From Turritopsis dohrnii (lineage: Eukaryota; Cnidaria; Hydrozoa; Anthoathecata; Oceaniidae): a stretch of 64,000 nt of DNA. A program made the translations under genes and the position numbers. The stretch spans positions 620,001 to 684,000 of the forward strand of contig BQMF02000028.1 of assembly GCA_027922465.2 (NCBI GenBank), in the 5' to 3' direction. Within the stretch, counting starts at the first letter, position 1, and each line of letters starts with the position of its first letter. Below are positions 11,041 through 21,240 of the stretch, piece by piece. The notes below the pieces were generated by a model. It was not told where the DNA came from, searched no databases, and saw only the letters and a list, made by a program, of their open reading frames with translations.

Positions 11041-11961
11041 AATAAGGAAGCCATAGTTTGGTAGTGAAAAACACAGAAACAGTATTGATAAAACAAATTT
11101 ATTATACGAAGCTTTTCGTAAGTCACTTTTTACATCTTCAGGTATTACAATTCTTAAAAGCTAAAAATACAAATTATATACACTGTTATTTACATTTAAA
11201 AGCCATCTTGGGGGTTTACGTAATGCCATTTTTAAACAGATTTAAGGAACGTATGTCTAATTGGTCATTTATAATAGGTTTGTATCTTCTTATAAAAAAT
11301 GCCTCAATTATCTTTCTTCTTAGATTGTTTAATGGAGCTTGGCAAAGTATTTTCCAATTAAAGCTATGTCCCGGGTTGTTGATTAAATGCTTAGCGGGCT
11401 CGAACTGCCCTTAGGATGTGCATGCACTGACCATCTAACTTCCACGTTTCGTTTAGTTTCGCCTATGTAACAATCTCCGCAGCTACATTCTCCTTCGTAA
11501 ATTACACAACTTTTGTGAACTACTCTGTCTTTCAGTGGAAAAAAGTCTTCTAATTTTTCTAGTGTTCCAAAAAATGTGTATGTTTAGCTTCTGATGTGTT
11601 ATTAATTCTAAGTGGTTGGTGAAGTCTCTAATTGAATCCTCATTCCTATGGCAATATGGTAATTTAATTGATATTGTACGTTTCTCTTCCTGAAACAGCC
11701 AATGCGGGATAATAAACTCTTCTTCTTGTGCGGTAAAAGACTTAAACACAGAATTTATGAATCTGCTGGGATATCCTGCGTGTCTGAACTTTTTGTAAAT
11801 TCTCTTCTTTTCTTCTTCGAAAAATGAACTGATCCTATGAGCTCGATGTAGTTCACCATTGATAACATTTCTCTTGTATTTCTTGGGCACTTGGGAATTC
11901 CAATGAAATGGTAATTTTGTGCTCTTTGGGTACACCATAAATTCTATAAGTGATTATCGTT
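11041..11961 (-). mobile_element. Penelope-like element fragment (RT C terminus and GIY-YIG) with 9-bp target duplication
   Basis: The 921-bp insert is flanked by the direct repeat GTTGATATA (11032-11040 and 11962-11970). Its minus strand encodes the post-RT segment (LPFHWNSQVPKKYKRN, ELHRAHRISSFFEEEKKRI, about 11920-11600). A frame change leads to a GIY-YIG domain (YEGECSCGDCYIGETK, about 11507-11460, then an EPAKHLINNPGHSFNW stretch ending near 11218). A CTGAAGATG...CGAAA hammerhead-like motif lies at 11113-11144 in the 3' region. The RT fingers and palm are missing: 5' truncation on insertion into the pogo gene. Confidence 0.82.
11113..11144 (-). ncRNA. Candidate hammerhead-type motif of a Penelope-like element
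   Basis: On the minus strand the region reads CCTGAAGATG, then a short hairpin, then CGAAA. Penelope-like elements are known to carry minimal hammerhead ribozymes near their ends with a CUGA...GAAA core. The core base after CUGA differs from the consensus CUGAUGA, and no cleavage site is proven. Two more copies of the motif occur at 14352 and 39940. Confidence 0.4.
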
Positions 11962-12599
11962 GTTGATATATTTTCCCAGGTCAGTTTCCAACCAGGTTTG
12001 CCCTTGGGAGCGACAACCCAAGCTTTGGAGGGATCAGTGGGGAAACCTGACTCGTCACAGTTCTAAATTTGCTCTGCTGTCAAGTTTTTCTCCGTAATCA
12101 GTTTCTCTAAAAGCTCATAGAACCCATAAATGACAAATGGATTAGCTGTTGCTGATTTGCAAGCTGTGATAATCATTGTAGCTTTTTTAGAAGTCAGGTT
12201 TTGGCGATTGATAAAATTTCTAAACCAAGTTCTTTCTGGTTCATCACTTGTGAAGGGATTTGGAAGATTTCTTTCTTCGCCGTATTCCTTGATAAGGGAT
12301 TTTATTTCCACCTCAGTTGGAATGAAACCAAGGTTTGACATGACAGAAATGACATTTGCCAGTCGTTCCTTTTCCTCTGCAGACAACACTGGCCGCCGCC
12401 CTGAACCAACATACTCCTTTCCTTGACTTAACAAATGCATATGGTACCTAAGGGTTCCCTCGGTCATACCAAACTTTTTTGCAATACTTGTAATACTGCC
12501 ACTTCCTTTACGAACCTCACTTAGGGCTTTGTCAATATCGTTGTTATTCCATCTCTTAACTTTTTTTACTTTTGGCTTTATGCGCAACGCAGAGAGTAG

Positions 12600-13090
12600 T
12601 TAACAAAGTGAAAGTGCGTCATCTTGTGGAATGGAGTATATTTTTATATCAAGTAGCACTTTTATTGTTGTTTTTTTCAGGAATCTCTTGCTGAGTAGTT
12701 GTGCTTTGAGTGTATTATAGTAACTTTCAAAGGAAAATCTGTTTAACCTGGTTAAATACACTCGTAAATTTTACCAACATTTTGAAGCATGTAAATTTTA
12801 GCTGCACTCACTATAAACTTTGAACACAACATTTCAAATTACATCAAAAGTATTACATATATACTCTGATATATACACTAATAAATATATGCTAGCAGTT
12901 TCTTTATGTTGGAAATGGAAAATTTTAAGTGCTTTTTTTTAAATGAATATACCGAATTTCAAAACAATTTTTACACCAGTGGAAAGCCATTTTCAAGCTC
13001 TCTTTTCTTAGCTCTCTCCGGCTATATTTTTGTGAAAATTAAAAAAAGGGTTTTTGGAAAAAATAATGAAAATGTCTTGGAAAAATGTAA
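12600..13090. other. No gene seen
   Basis: AT-rich stretch upstream of the pogo gene. A short plus-strand frame at 12906-13094 has no recognisable features. Confidence 0.4.
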
Positions 13091-13097
13091 TTAAGTG

Positions 13098-13411
13098 CCA
13101 CTGCTGCTTTTTGTCCAAAATGTTTAATCAGTTAGTTTCTTCGTATTTAGTTGATGTACTGTTTTCAAAACCAAGTCAACGTGGAATATAAATCTAACAG
13201 TAACAATAAAAACAAAACGTTATTCCTATTAGTTCATCAGCCAAAAAAGGTCACGTTCGATTGGGGTTGCAATGTATTTGCTTCAAACTCACGTCGCACA
13301 CAAAAAAATGAATAATTTCGCTCACAACTCAATCTGCCATTTTGCGTGACTTACAAATAAACAAACAAACTCACAAACAAACAAACAGAGAATCGGCTAT
13401 TAATATATAGA
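13098..13411 (-). mobile_element. Helitron family A, copy 4 (5' part only)
   Basis: Matches the right-hand 310 bp of copies 2 and 3, including TTTAATCAGTTAGTTTC and the CGGCTATTAATATATAGA end (GA at 13410-13411). The hairpin end is missing. The CAGA microsatellite is replaced by CAAA/ACAA-type repeats. The break falls at about the same internal position as the opposite break in copy 5 (near 27110). Confidence 0.75.
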
Positions 13412-13631
13412 TAAGTTTTTATTGACAGATAACAAAACATTTGAAGTATCTTGTCAGCACCTCCATGTATTTATTTATGTCTCTTTGGCCATAAATTTCC
13501 ACATGGACCAAGGTATGATATTGTTACAATTGAACCATCTTATCATCTTGGTAGCTTCGTTTTTACAGAATGACAAAACCTTCATGGTATGGACATTTTC
13601 CAGTGGAAATTTCAATTTCTTCAGTTGCACA

Positions 13632-14940
13632 TCTACTTATAATAATCCGCAATCGTGTGCAACACATTTAACTTAGAGAGTGGTGGTTTTTTTAAAAAAT
13701 TACGGCCAAAATCTTCTTAATCGTGGTCATATTAGCGGCAGTTAGACCACACAAGACATATTCACGATTAGTATAATAGCACGAGGCATCTAACATCAGT
13801 TACTATTAAGCCAATCAAAACGCAAGAAATTATTTTTGAAAGGTGAAAGGTGAAAGGTTTACTACACTTACTGGAAAGAAAAGAAAGTTTACAGAGGTAT
13901 TTAGTGTACGTTCTTCTTAAAATCTTCTGCAAAATAGAGAAAGTTACCTCAAATAAGCATAAAAGCAGTTTTTCCAAACAAAGAAAGTATTTTTATGTTT
14001 TTCAGTATATAAATATGGTAGCGTAATTTCAGTGGAAAAGAAATAGCAGAAGAAAGTGTTTTAAGTATATGTTTACAGTAGGAAAGTGTGCTGGAAAGTA
14101 GTTGTTTAAATTAGTAGTAGTTTAAAGTATTATTATTTTGTTTTCAGATATGAAATATGGTAAGTAAAGAGTTTATAAGTGTTTGAAAATGGCTGCAGAA
14201 GAAGTTGTTCTTTATGTTGATGTGAATTAGTATGGATAGGTATATTCTCTTTGTTTGAAGTTAAACCAAAGGTAAAAACATTGTGGTTACAATTTTCAAT
14301 GAGTCAACAACAATCCAATAATGCGTGTTTATATTATTTATTTTGACGATATATTTCGCTTATAACAAGCATCTTCAGGTCTAAAATATAAAAGCAAAAC
14401 AGTAAAACCATTTTAAAATGTCTAAAATTCACAACGTCTTATATACACTAACTACAAACTAACATTGATGAGAAAATGAATTCAGAAAGTAAAACCAAAA
14501 TAGAAAATAACTTAATTCCCAGAGGAGATCTTCCAAATAAAAAGTTTTTCTGTTCATAACTCCAGTGTTGATAGTGAACTAAAAATGCTTTAGCTGGAAT
14601 ACCTAGAGTTTCTTAATTAAAAGGGTGAGAAGTGTTTTTTTTTCCGTATTGACGTTAGATTTTTCATCACAGGCAAGCATTGCATTGCATCTTCAATTGA
14701 TTCATTTTATTTTACAAAGTGAAAAAAGCCAAAGCACACACATCGAGAATTTTTATTTTTGATGGGTTTAAGATCTTCCAAGTAAAACGACTGTTCTGTG
14801 CTCCTATATCTAAAGTTTAAAGTACTTACAGCACTGATACCCTTTCTGTTCGTCATGCTGTGATTTAATTTTTCGAAACCATTTTTGAGACGTCACTTTC
14901 AGAATTAAAACCCGTAAAAATTTTTTACACAGGATACTAG
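13632..14940 (+). mobile_element. Helitron family B, copy 1 (non-autonomous)
   Basis: Starts TC (13632) with AATAATCCGCAATCGTGTGC, matching the 5' end of the element at 55951. It ends with a hairpin (CCCGTAAAAATTTTTTACAC, about 14910-14930) and CTAG at 14937-14940, followed by T. The interior around 14560 (TAACTCCAGTGTTGA, GCTTTAGCTGGAAT) is shared with the copy at 54983-55950. No Rep/helicase gene is present. A Penelope-type 3' fragment lies inside near 14290-14500. Confidence 0.78.
14352..14381 (-). ncRNA. Candidate Penelope-type hammerhead motif inside a Helitron
   Basis: The minus strand reads ACCTGAAGATGCTTG, then TTATAAGCGAAAT. The CTT and AAG can pair as a short stem II between the CUGA and GAAA boxes. 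The neighbouring 100-200 bp probably derive from a Penelope 3' end inserted in, or captured by, the Helitron. No coding sequence remains. Confidence 0.4.
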
Positions 14941-14983
14941 TTGTTTAAGAATATGTAATATTAACATCTTTTACCATTAAGAT

Positions 14984-15324
14984 TGTTTTGAGGACTTAAA
15001 AAAGGAGAAACTGGAATCTTTCAAACAGATATATTTCAATAGGTTCGAAATACCTAAAATATAGATCAATACATATGTGCCTATACAAGCATATAGAACT
15101 ACGATAAAAACAAACCTAGAATAAGTGTACTATATATAGTTCATGTAACATAACAGAGTGTCATATGTAAATGATAAACGAGTCTATGAATTCAACGTAG
15201 TTTAAACTCCACTATGGCTCCAATCGTATTGTCCTCAAACGATGTTTTCTCAAGGCATTCTAGCAGTCTATACATGATTCAATGCTGGCAGCTACTAGCG
15301 TTCTAACTTATCTCTTGTCTATCA
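14984..15324 (-). repeat. LTR of the BEL/Pao element (3' LTR)
   Basis: Begins TGTTTTGAGGACTTAAAAAA and ends TCTTGTCTATCA in plus orientation. A close copy lies at 19328-19646, so they are direct repeats flanking the pol region on the minus strand. The ends fit TG...CA. This copy has about 20 bp that the other lacks. No matching 5-bp target duplication was found outside the pair. Confidence 0.8.
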
Positions 15325-15344
15325 TGTCTAGTCTACCATCTTTG

Positions 15345-15656
15345 TTATTGTGTTCCGAACATATGTTCAAAACACTCCACCGACGAAAAAGGATTATATA
15401 CACCTTCGCATTTTGCGTATTCATCATCATGTGGTGCTTTTAATACTTTTAATCGTTGTACTGGTCGCTCAACCTGGGTGTATTTTACCCCTGCATATTG
15501 GTAAACATCCCCTTGGGGTCGTTGGTTCTTATATGACACCATCACTCTTCTCACCTTGCCATCATCGCCTGGAAAGGTGTCAGTTATTAGCCCCATTTTC
15601 CATTGACCTCTAACGGTATTGCTATCTTGGATTAAGACTAAATCATTTTTCTCCAC
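15345..15656 (-). pseudogene. BEL/Pao integrase C-terminal domain (DUF5641-type)
   Basis: The frame contains DLVLIQDSN, a stretch ending GQWKMGLITDTFPGDDG, and VRRVMVSYKN, the usual signature of the beta-rich domain after BEL/Pao integrases that is thought to help bind DNA or target integration. It ends 20 bp from the 3' LTR. It is separated from the integrase core (15798-16280) by a frame break, so it is not translatable as one protein. Confidence 0.75.
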
Positions 15657-15797
15657 GTTGCGTCGTTCAACATGCCATTTGGTTCGAAGAACTAGAGAAT
15701 TCCCTTCATCTCTTGACTATTTTTTCCAGAATGTGTCAACGATACGTTGGATAAAATCTAGTCGATAACTGTTGCTAGATTGTTCTTGTAAAGGACC

Positions 15798-16280
15798 TTA
15801 GGGTGCATGACTAGAGGCTCTCCCAAGGAGTAGATCATTCGGACAAATATATGAACCATCTTCTGGTATTGATGGGTGGGTTCCGATTGGTCTTTGATTT
15901 ACAATCTGTGCGGCCTCGAAAAGAACAGTTTGTAATTCGCTAAATGATAATATCTGTTCTCCAATGGAGGTATTTAGAGCCTTTTTGACAGACTTGACAA
16001 GAGACTCCGTTGTTCCATTGAACCAAAGTCCATCTGCTAGTGTAAACTTCCACTCACAGTTGTAGTAGATTCCATATGCTCGTAGCCAATCTACGTCAAG
16101 ATCTTTAATAGTATCTGATAATTCCTTCGAGGCAGCTACTAATTGAGATCCATTATCGCTAAAAATAGTATGTGGCCATCCTCTTACGCTGGCAAATCTC
16201 CTTAAGGTCTGCAAAAACGCATCGGTTGAGTAATTGTGACTAACATCGACGTGCACAGCTTTGGATACCATACACATCAA
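15798..16280 (-). pseudogene. BEL/Pao integrase catalytic core
   Basis: The frame reads SKAVHVDVSHNYSTDAFLQT (first Asp region), IFSDNGSQLVAASKEL (second Asp) and FNGTTESLVKSVKKAL (Glu). All three integrase acidic residues can be seen. The zinc-binding N terminus that should precede it is disrupted by the G-run at 16371-16404. Confidence 0.78.
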
Positions 16281-16370
16281 GATTACACCGTAACACTTTC
16301 CTCTTGTGCATTTTTGTACTTCTCCTTCAATAACATATAGACCGAAGAAATCAACTCCAGTAGCTGAAAA

Positions 16371-16404
16371 GGGGGGTGGGGGGGGGGGGGGGGGGGGGGG
16401 GGGG
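16371..16404 (+). repeat. Poly-G tract (G6-T-G27)
   Basis: A run of six G, one T and 27 G on the plus strand, unique in this AT-rich window. It lies in the integrase N-terminal region of the BEL element. It could form G-quadruplexes, and homopolymers of this length are prone to sequencing error. Confidence 0.9.
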
Positions 16405-16700
16405 AGAAGGCTTCCATCTTTGAAAGTTGACCCATCACTCTTTGCTTTTTTTCTACAGATGACACAGTTTGATACTAATTTTGATACGATTTTGCGAACT
16501 CCAATGATCTAGTACTTTGAGCGAATCCTGGATACTGTTGCTGCGATGCCTAAATGACTAGATTGTTCGTGCTCACTATGAGCAATAAGTAGGGATAAGC
16601 GGTGGTCACGTGGTTAAAGGATGAATTCTTGCTTATTCCAAGTTGCTTCCATCCATCGTTCTGTGTGTCCACCCACTACGATCAAGCCATTTTTCATTTT

Positions 16701-17057
16701 TCATCTCTTCAAGCGTTCGCTTGCCAGTTCTTTTTTCAAGTCTTCTTGAGCATGTTTGATCCAAAATATGTCTGCTTTTTCTCTATCCAATGGATTCATA
16801 CAATTCTGGCGTGTTTGACTTGGTGATTTAAATCTTTCATTAAGCTTGAGAATTCTAGCAGTGACATATCGCAGTAACTCAAAACGACTGAATCTGTTGA
16901 TGTCAATGCGTGTTGCTAGATCATCGATGTTATTTGCATTTGTTTGAGCTACAAATGATACCTTACTTAGTTCTGGTAAATCCTTTACCTTCGTTTGACT
17001 GGAAATTGGCCACTCACCCTCGGGCAACTGTAGAAAATTTCGACCATTTTTCCACAT
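16701..17057 (-). pseudogene. BEL/Pao polyprotein segment between RNase H and integrase
   Basis: Contains a WKNGRNFLQLPEGEWP motif and LLRYVTARILKLNERF, which match the linker before the integrase zinc domain in BEL/Pao polyproteins. It ends with DIFWIKHAQEDLKKEL. The frame is open for 118 residues. Confidence 0.65.
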
Positions 17058-17336
17058 ACTAAACTCGTCGAGATCTGATGGAGATTTACCATGTGTAAGC
17101 CAGTCAGCGATATTTAGAGATCCTTGTGTCCAAAACCATTAAGATGGTTGCGTTAATGCTTGTATTGCTCCAATGTGGTTCGCTGCAAAGTTGTTGAAAC
17201 CATAACTTTCTTTGCTGATCATTGCTTTGAAAATCTCACTGTCAATAATATGATAAACTCTTTCAAATCGAAGACGCATTTTGGTTTCAATGGTTGCTCT
17301 CAGACGTTTGCTGAGTATTGCTCCAGAAAGTTCAAG

Positions 17337-17882
17337 TCACACGATATCTACGGTCTTCAAAGGGGCTATTCGATTCTTAGCTGCAATGAGTCTTCTGTCG
17401 TATGTTCCATCGACTATTTTCCATCTTGCATAGGCAGCGGCACCGTATGCTTCATTTGACCCATCAGAAAATAAGACTAAGATTGGATTTCCAATGCTCC
17501 CTTGTGGTTTGATACAACGAGGGAACCTTATGTCTTCAAGCAGAAACATTTGCTGCAAGAAGGTAATCCATTCATTCCTGAAGTGATCGGGAATAGCCTC
17601 ATCCCAGTCAATCTTCTTATCTTGCGCCCAGAGTTTTCTCATCAGGATTTTGGCTTTTACTGTGAAAGGTGAGATTAATCCGAGGGGGTCATAAATTCCA
17701 TTCACTTGTGAGAGGATAAGACACTTCGTGAGTGGCTGAGGTACAAACTGAGGTACCAGTGATAGGTTAAGACTGGTTTGCATCTGTTTATCTCGTGAAA
17801 AGTTCAGCTTAGCACTGTACAGAAATTTATCATTCAGGGAGTCCCATTGCATATCCAAGATTCTTTCACTCGTGTGTTCCAT
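17337..17882 (-). pseudogene. BEL/Pao 'Peptidase_A17/Pao' region (post-RT, RNase H)
   Basis: Reads ILSQVNGIYDPLGLISPFTV and KILMRKLWAQDKKIDWDE, the hallmark of the Pao domain (PF05380). It continues to LVLFSDGSNEAYGAAAYARW, the RNase H-like Asp motif. The frame is open for 181 residues and then shifts. Confidence 0.82.
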
Positions 17883-18049
17883 GCCTGCTGTTTGCGTTAG
17901 AACCTACACAGCTTTTTGATCCTGGGTTTCATTGGTGTTGCTCTTGCTCCCCGAAAATACCCATCCTTTAACTTTAAATCCACCGGTTGCGAGTACTTTA
18001 TATATTTCCTTTGTTCTTTATATTGCTTCATTTTTAGTTGAGACACTGT

Positions 18050-18080
18050 CTGAAATTTCATCCATGTAACTGTTATTCAC
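18050..18080 (-). pseudogene. BEL/Pao RT catalytic motif, altered (YMDE)
   Basis: The minus strand here reads NNSYMDEISDSV, where BEL/Pao elements usually have a Y-x-D-D box. The second Asp appears replaced by Glu. The surrounding RT palm is broken by frameshifts, so the enzyme would be inactive in any case. Confidence 0.6.
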
Positions 18081-18391
18081 AATGATACTTGCTGCGTTCG
18101 GAAGTTGTAGCTGGTTCATTTCAGCAGTCTTGCTGAAATTTCAGCTGTCATTTCATATGTATCCGGTTCTTTGTCAGTATCCAAGTTTCACCATAAAAAT
18201 AGATGTGTCATTTGATCAAAATTTGGTATTTTTATTGAATGAAACATCTTAGATCTGTCTCCAATGAATGCGAAATGTTCTTCTCAAAACTTCATAAGCA
18301 CACTTAGTAGCTTATTGAGCATGTCCGGACCCTTCGGGAAATATTCATTTAACACATGTCCATGAAAACTTGCACTGCTGTTGAACACTAT

Positions 18392-18817
18392 TCAACATGG
18401 TGTACTTTTGGACTCTGGCTTCATCACAGCATGATGAGATGTGAAGTGGATCGGTCCTTGATATTCCATCAATTCCTTTTCTGGAACCTTTCGAGAGACA
18501 CCTCTCTCGATCATATCTTCGATTTGACCTGTGTATAATGAAGCATGTTGGGCGTTCTTCTTCAGCTGCCTTTCTGTTGATTTCAGTCTTACGAGGGCAG
18601 CACTTCTGTTGTTGGGCAAATCATAGGGATTCTTTATCCAGGGATAGCTTGCCTGCCATTTCTTGTTATTTTCGTTGTAGCTTAGAATACTGATGATGAG
18701 CTTGTACTCTTTCTCCTCCTTGAGGGACATGTTCTTTCCCTCTGGGTGACATTTCCCACATCTGCATGACTTGCACTTTCTCCCAAGCCGTTTTAAACTC
18801 AATGATCTCTTCTCCAT
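18392..18817 (-). pseudogene. BEL/Pao reverse transcriptase, N-terminal part
   Basis: After a cysteine-rich stretch (CKSCRCGKC) come KWQASYPWIKNPYDLPNNRS, ALVRLKSTERQLKKN and YQGPIHFTSHHAVMKPES, the conserved BEL/Pao RT entry sequence. The reading frame ends at 18392, where an RT core frame would continue. Confidence 0.78.
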
Positions 18818-19327
18818 AGTTGTTACTACAGTTTTTTCATTGTCTAAAACCTTTTCTAATTGATTCCCAGTCCGGGTAAATGTTCTTTTTGCCTGCTTCC
18901 AGGCTTTCTTTGCGTTTTCCTTAATATATATTTAAATTCGTATTCTTTTTGTTTGTTTTCATTCAATGAATAATTCAATATAAATTATAGTGAAATACGG
19001 CGTGGTTTTCTTTGTTCGATTACGGAATCGGTATGTTTGGGCGGGAGATTCTTAGGTACAGGCTCGAAGTATCTTTTTTGGAAAATTTCGGCAGGACTCT
19101 TCCCAGCAATGTGTTTTATGAACAGGTACCACGTAGCTGATAACAAAGTGGCGAAGATCTAATGTAAATAAATCAAACTTTACCAAATCCTTTCATACTA
19201 TCCAATCAACTGCATGTCCACGATAAAGTTCTCTGCTTTTTAGTACGATTTGGCGTTATAAATATGTTTCTTCATCTTCTGTTTACTTCCGTTCATAGGT
19301 TGTGTTGATAACAGCAAGTATTTCGAA

Positions 19328-19646
19328 TGTTTTGAGGACTTAAAAAAGGAGAAACTGGAATCTTTCAAACAGATATATTTCAATAGGTTCGAAATACCTA
19401 AAATATATGTGCCTATACAAGCATATAGAACTACGATAAAAACAAACCTAGAAAAAGTGTACTATATATAGTTCATATAACATAACAGAGTGTCCTATAT
19501 AAATGATAACCTAGTCTATGAATTCAACGTAGTTTAACTCCAATATAGCTCCAATCGTATTGTCCTCAAACCATGTTTTGTCTAGCAGTCTATACATGAA
19601 TTGATGCTGGCAGCTTCTATCGTTCTAACTTATCTCTCGTCTATCA
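19328..19646 (-). repeat. LTR of the BEL/Pao element (5' LTR)
   Basis: Direct repeat of 14984-15324 in the same orientation, slightly shorter through small deletions. The copies differ at scattered positions (for example TATCTCTCGTC against TATCTCTTGTC), which indicates an old insertion. Confidence 0.8.
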
Positions 19647-19672
19647 TGTCTCGAAAAGTCCATGCATACCCA

Positions 19673-20060
19673 TCAGGACCTTAGCACATCTGTGTGATAA
19701 TTGTCCAGAGATTTTTTGACAACGGTGGTCACGTACGCTACTCGCTTGCAATGAGGGAGTAACGCATCACATGTTGGTGCTAATTTTTGTGGATCAGCGA
19801 CTTTCGTTGATGTCCTTACATTTAGTGAATCTGTACAATGAACAAAGAATTTCTTGTATCTTTTGGAAATACTGTACATTAAATGTGAATGTATCAGAGC
19901 GACACCCAAACTTTCTGAAAACTTTGATGAAATCTTTACATTGAATCATCAATTTAAGGCTTTGACTTGAATGCCATGAAAAGCACTGGTATAGTCATTA
20001 CCAGCGAATGAATGTAATCATGGTAGTGCTTCACAAACATCTTTATAGAGTTCTTCGAAG
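19673..20060 (-). pseudogene. Fragment of a multicopy ORF with PIN/FEN-like GxDxTSAF motif
   Basis: About 20040-19940 reads HSFAGNDYTSAFHGIQVKAL, close to the G-C-D-x-x-S-A-F motif I recall from a widespread metazoan repeat family with a FEN1/PIN-like nuclease fold. Downstream, ADPQKLAPTCDALLPHCKR (about 19800) matches the late part of the same family. Several stops interrupt it. The nuclease assignment is inference. Confidence 0.45.
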
Positions 20061-20460
20061 ATACTGCGGATGTTTAGAATTCTTCGTCTTTTCCCTGCGC
20101 CGAATAAACTTAAACAAAAGTAAACAAAGTATTATCTAAAAAGAGTAACAAACATGAAATACGCACTGCCGTCGTAATTTATAAATATGCGCTGTCGTAT
20201 TCCAAATTCTTCTAACCTTCTCTATCTCGTTTTCGAGTTGATCTCCTTTTCTTAACCTCTCCTTCTTAACCCTCTTCGGTTTCTGTTCCAGTTCCCTCTT
20301 TTTCGTTTCCATCCTTTTCTAAAGATTTCAACATTTTTGTGTGAGTGTACTGATCGTAGCATTTTTGATGAAATTCTAGCATGCACACATCAGTAGCGTT
20401 ATCTAGCAAATCGAGAATTCCATCTTTTCTGATTTTACTGGAAAAAAAACATTTTTTTAA
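20061..20460. other. No gene seen
   Basis: AT-rich spacer before the gypsy LTR; only short frames. Confidence 0.4.
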
Positions 20461-20465
20461 AAAAG

Positions 20466-20632
20466 TTGATAAAAATCATTCATTCAATGTTTAGATACAT
20501 ATAAAGAATGTTTTGATCTAAAGAACAGAAATATAACATAAACATATGTAAAATACAACATAAACATATGTAAACATAAACATATGTACAACATAAACAT
20601 ATGTAAAGAGGAGGGCTGCATATTATCCTACA
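20466..20632 (-). repeat. Short LTR of the gypsy element (3' LTR) with internal expansion
   Basis: A direct copy lies at 26398-26509. On the minus strand it starts TGTAGGATAATATGC. A polypurine tract (GGAGGGGGA) lies immediately before it inside the element, as expected for a 3' LTR. Outside it is AAAAG (20461-20465). This copy carries four ACATAAACATATGTA-type units where the other LTR has one, which accounts for the length difference. Confidence 0.82.
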
Positions 20633-20654
20633 TCCCCCTCCAATTCGTTAGTCC

Positions 20655-21240
20655 CTATCTAGGTGGAGCGGGTCTTGGACAAGAAGGGTCAGTTGTTGAA
20701 CAACCGTCTTGAGCAATCTCTTTGGTTGGAGTGGGAACATCAACATTGCCACTACGCGGTGGACATGCATTCATCGTGGGTGAAGGTTGCGGTGTCTGTT
20801 CAGTAGGCTGGAAAGCAAGTGAATCGAAACCGACCAAAACGTCTGGATGAGGGTGTTGAGATGGGGTTAAGACTTCAGGTAGCGCAGGAAGAAACCGGTC
20901 TTGGGGGATCGAGGGTACAAATCGTTCCGTAGACGGTGGAAGACATGTAGACTGTCCAGACTGTCCAGATACTGCAGGTGATGCTGGGATAAAGGGTTTA
21001 AGGTATCTCCTGTTTCTTCTGGTGACTCTGCCAGTACCATCAACCTTGAAAGTATAACTGTCATTGCCATGCACCTCAGCAACGGTCCAGGATCGATCCC
21101 ATCGCCGTGGGTTATGTCCTGTCTGGTTCTGTATGTAGCATTGATTGCCCTCTTTTAGCGGTGGTAACGATGGAGACTGTTTGTTGTGCTTTTCTGCATA
21201 CTGATGAAAACGTTCACGAAGAGCATCTTGCTTTTTGGTC
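20655..21240 (-). pseudogene. Gypsy integrase C-terminal region
   Basis: Downstream of the integrase core the minus strand reads GHNPRRWDRSWTVAEV, then GNDSYTFKVDGTGRVTRRNR and a Pro/Ser-rich tail ending near 20655. This is the chromodomain-free GPY/F-like C-terminal module of gypsy integrases, and it ends just before the polypurine tract. Frame is largely kept; the boundary with the core is approximate. Confidence 0.7.

Larger units (their letters stand above)
10681..12587 (-). pseudogene. pogo/Tigger-type transposase, split by a Penelope fragment
   Basis: The N terminus (12587-12063) carries a psq-type helix-turn-helix (ITSIAKKFGMTEGTLRYHM) and a CENP-B-type second domain (ERTWFRNFINRQNL). 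An in-frame TAG follows at about 12061, then NCDESGFPTDPSKAWV, the first catalytic Asp of DDE_1. The gene is interrupted at 11041-11961 and resumes with ASGKVIDPLIIFSGKDF (about 11010). After a frameshift it continues with PLLLIYDGHLSH (about 10830), which holds the second Asp, and LLTDRLEPLDV. Domain order and motifs are those of Tc1/mariner-superfamily pogo transposases. It is dead because of the insertion, the stop and the frameshift. The terminal repeats were not identified. Confidence 0.8.
14984..19646 (-). mobile_element. BEL/Pao LTR retrotransposon, degenerate
   Basis: Two direct LTR-like repeats bracket minus-strand pol sequence in the BEL/Pao order: RT N-terminal part, RT palm, Pao/RNase-H region, integrase, then a C-terminal DUF5641-type domain next to the 3' LTR. 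At 4.66 kb it is short for the class, and gag and protease were not recognised between 18817 and 19328. The 5' part therefore looks deleted. Multiple frameshifts separate the domains. Confidence 0.82.

Noticed and set aside
16306..16512. Plus-strand frame with a poly-glycine stretch
   Set aside because: Translation of the G27 homopolymer; the real coding strand is minus (BEL/Pao).
14984..19646. Exact target duplication for the BEL/Pao element
   Set aside because: Flanks outside the LTRs (AAGAT on the left, TGTCT on the right) do not match; the borders may be off by a few bases or the element recombined.
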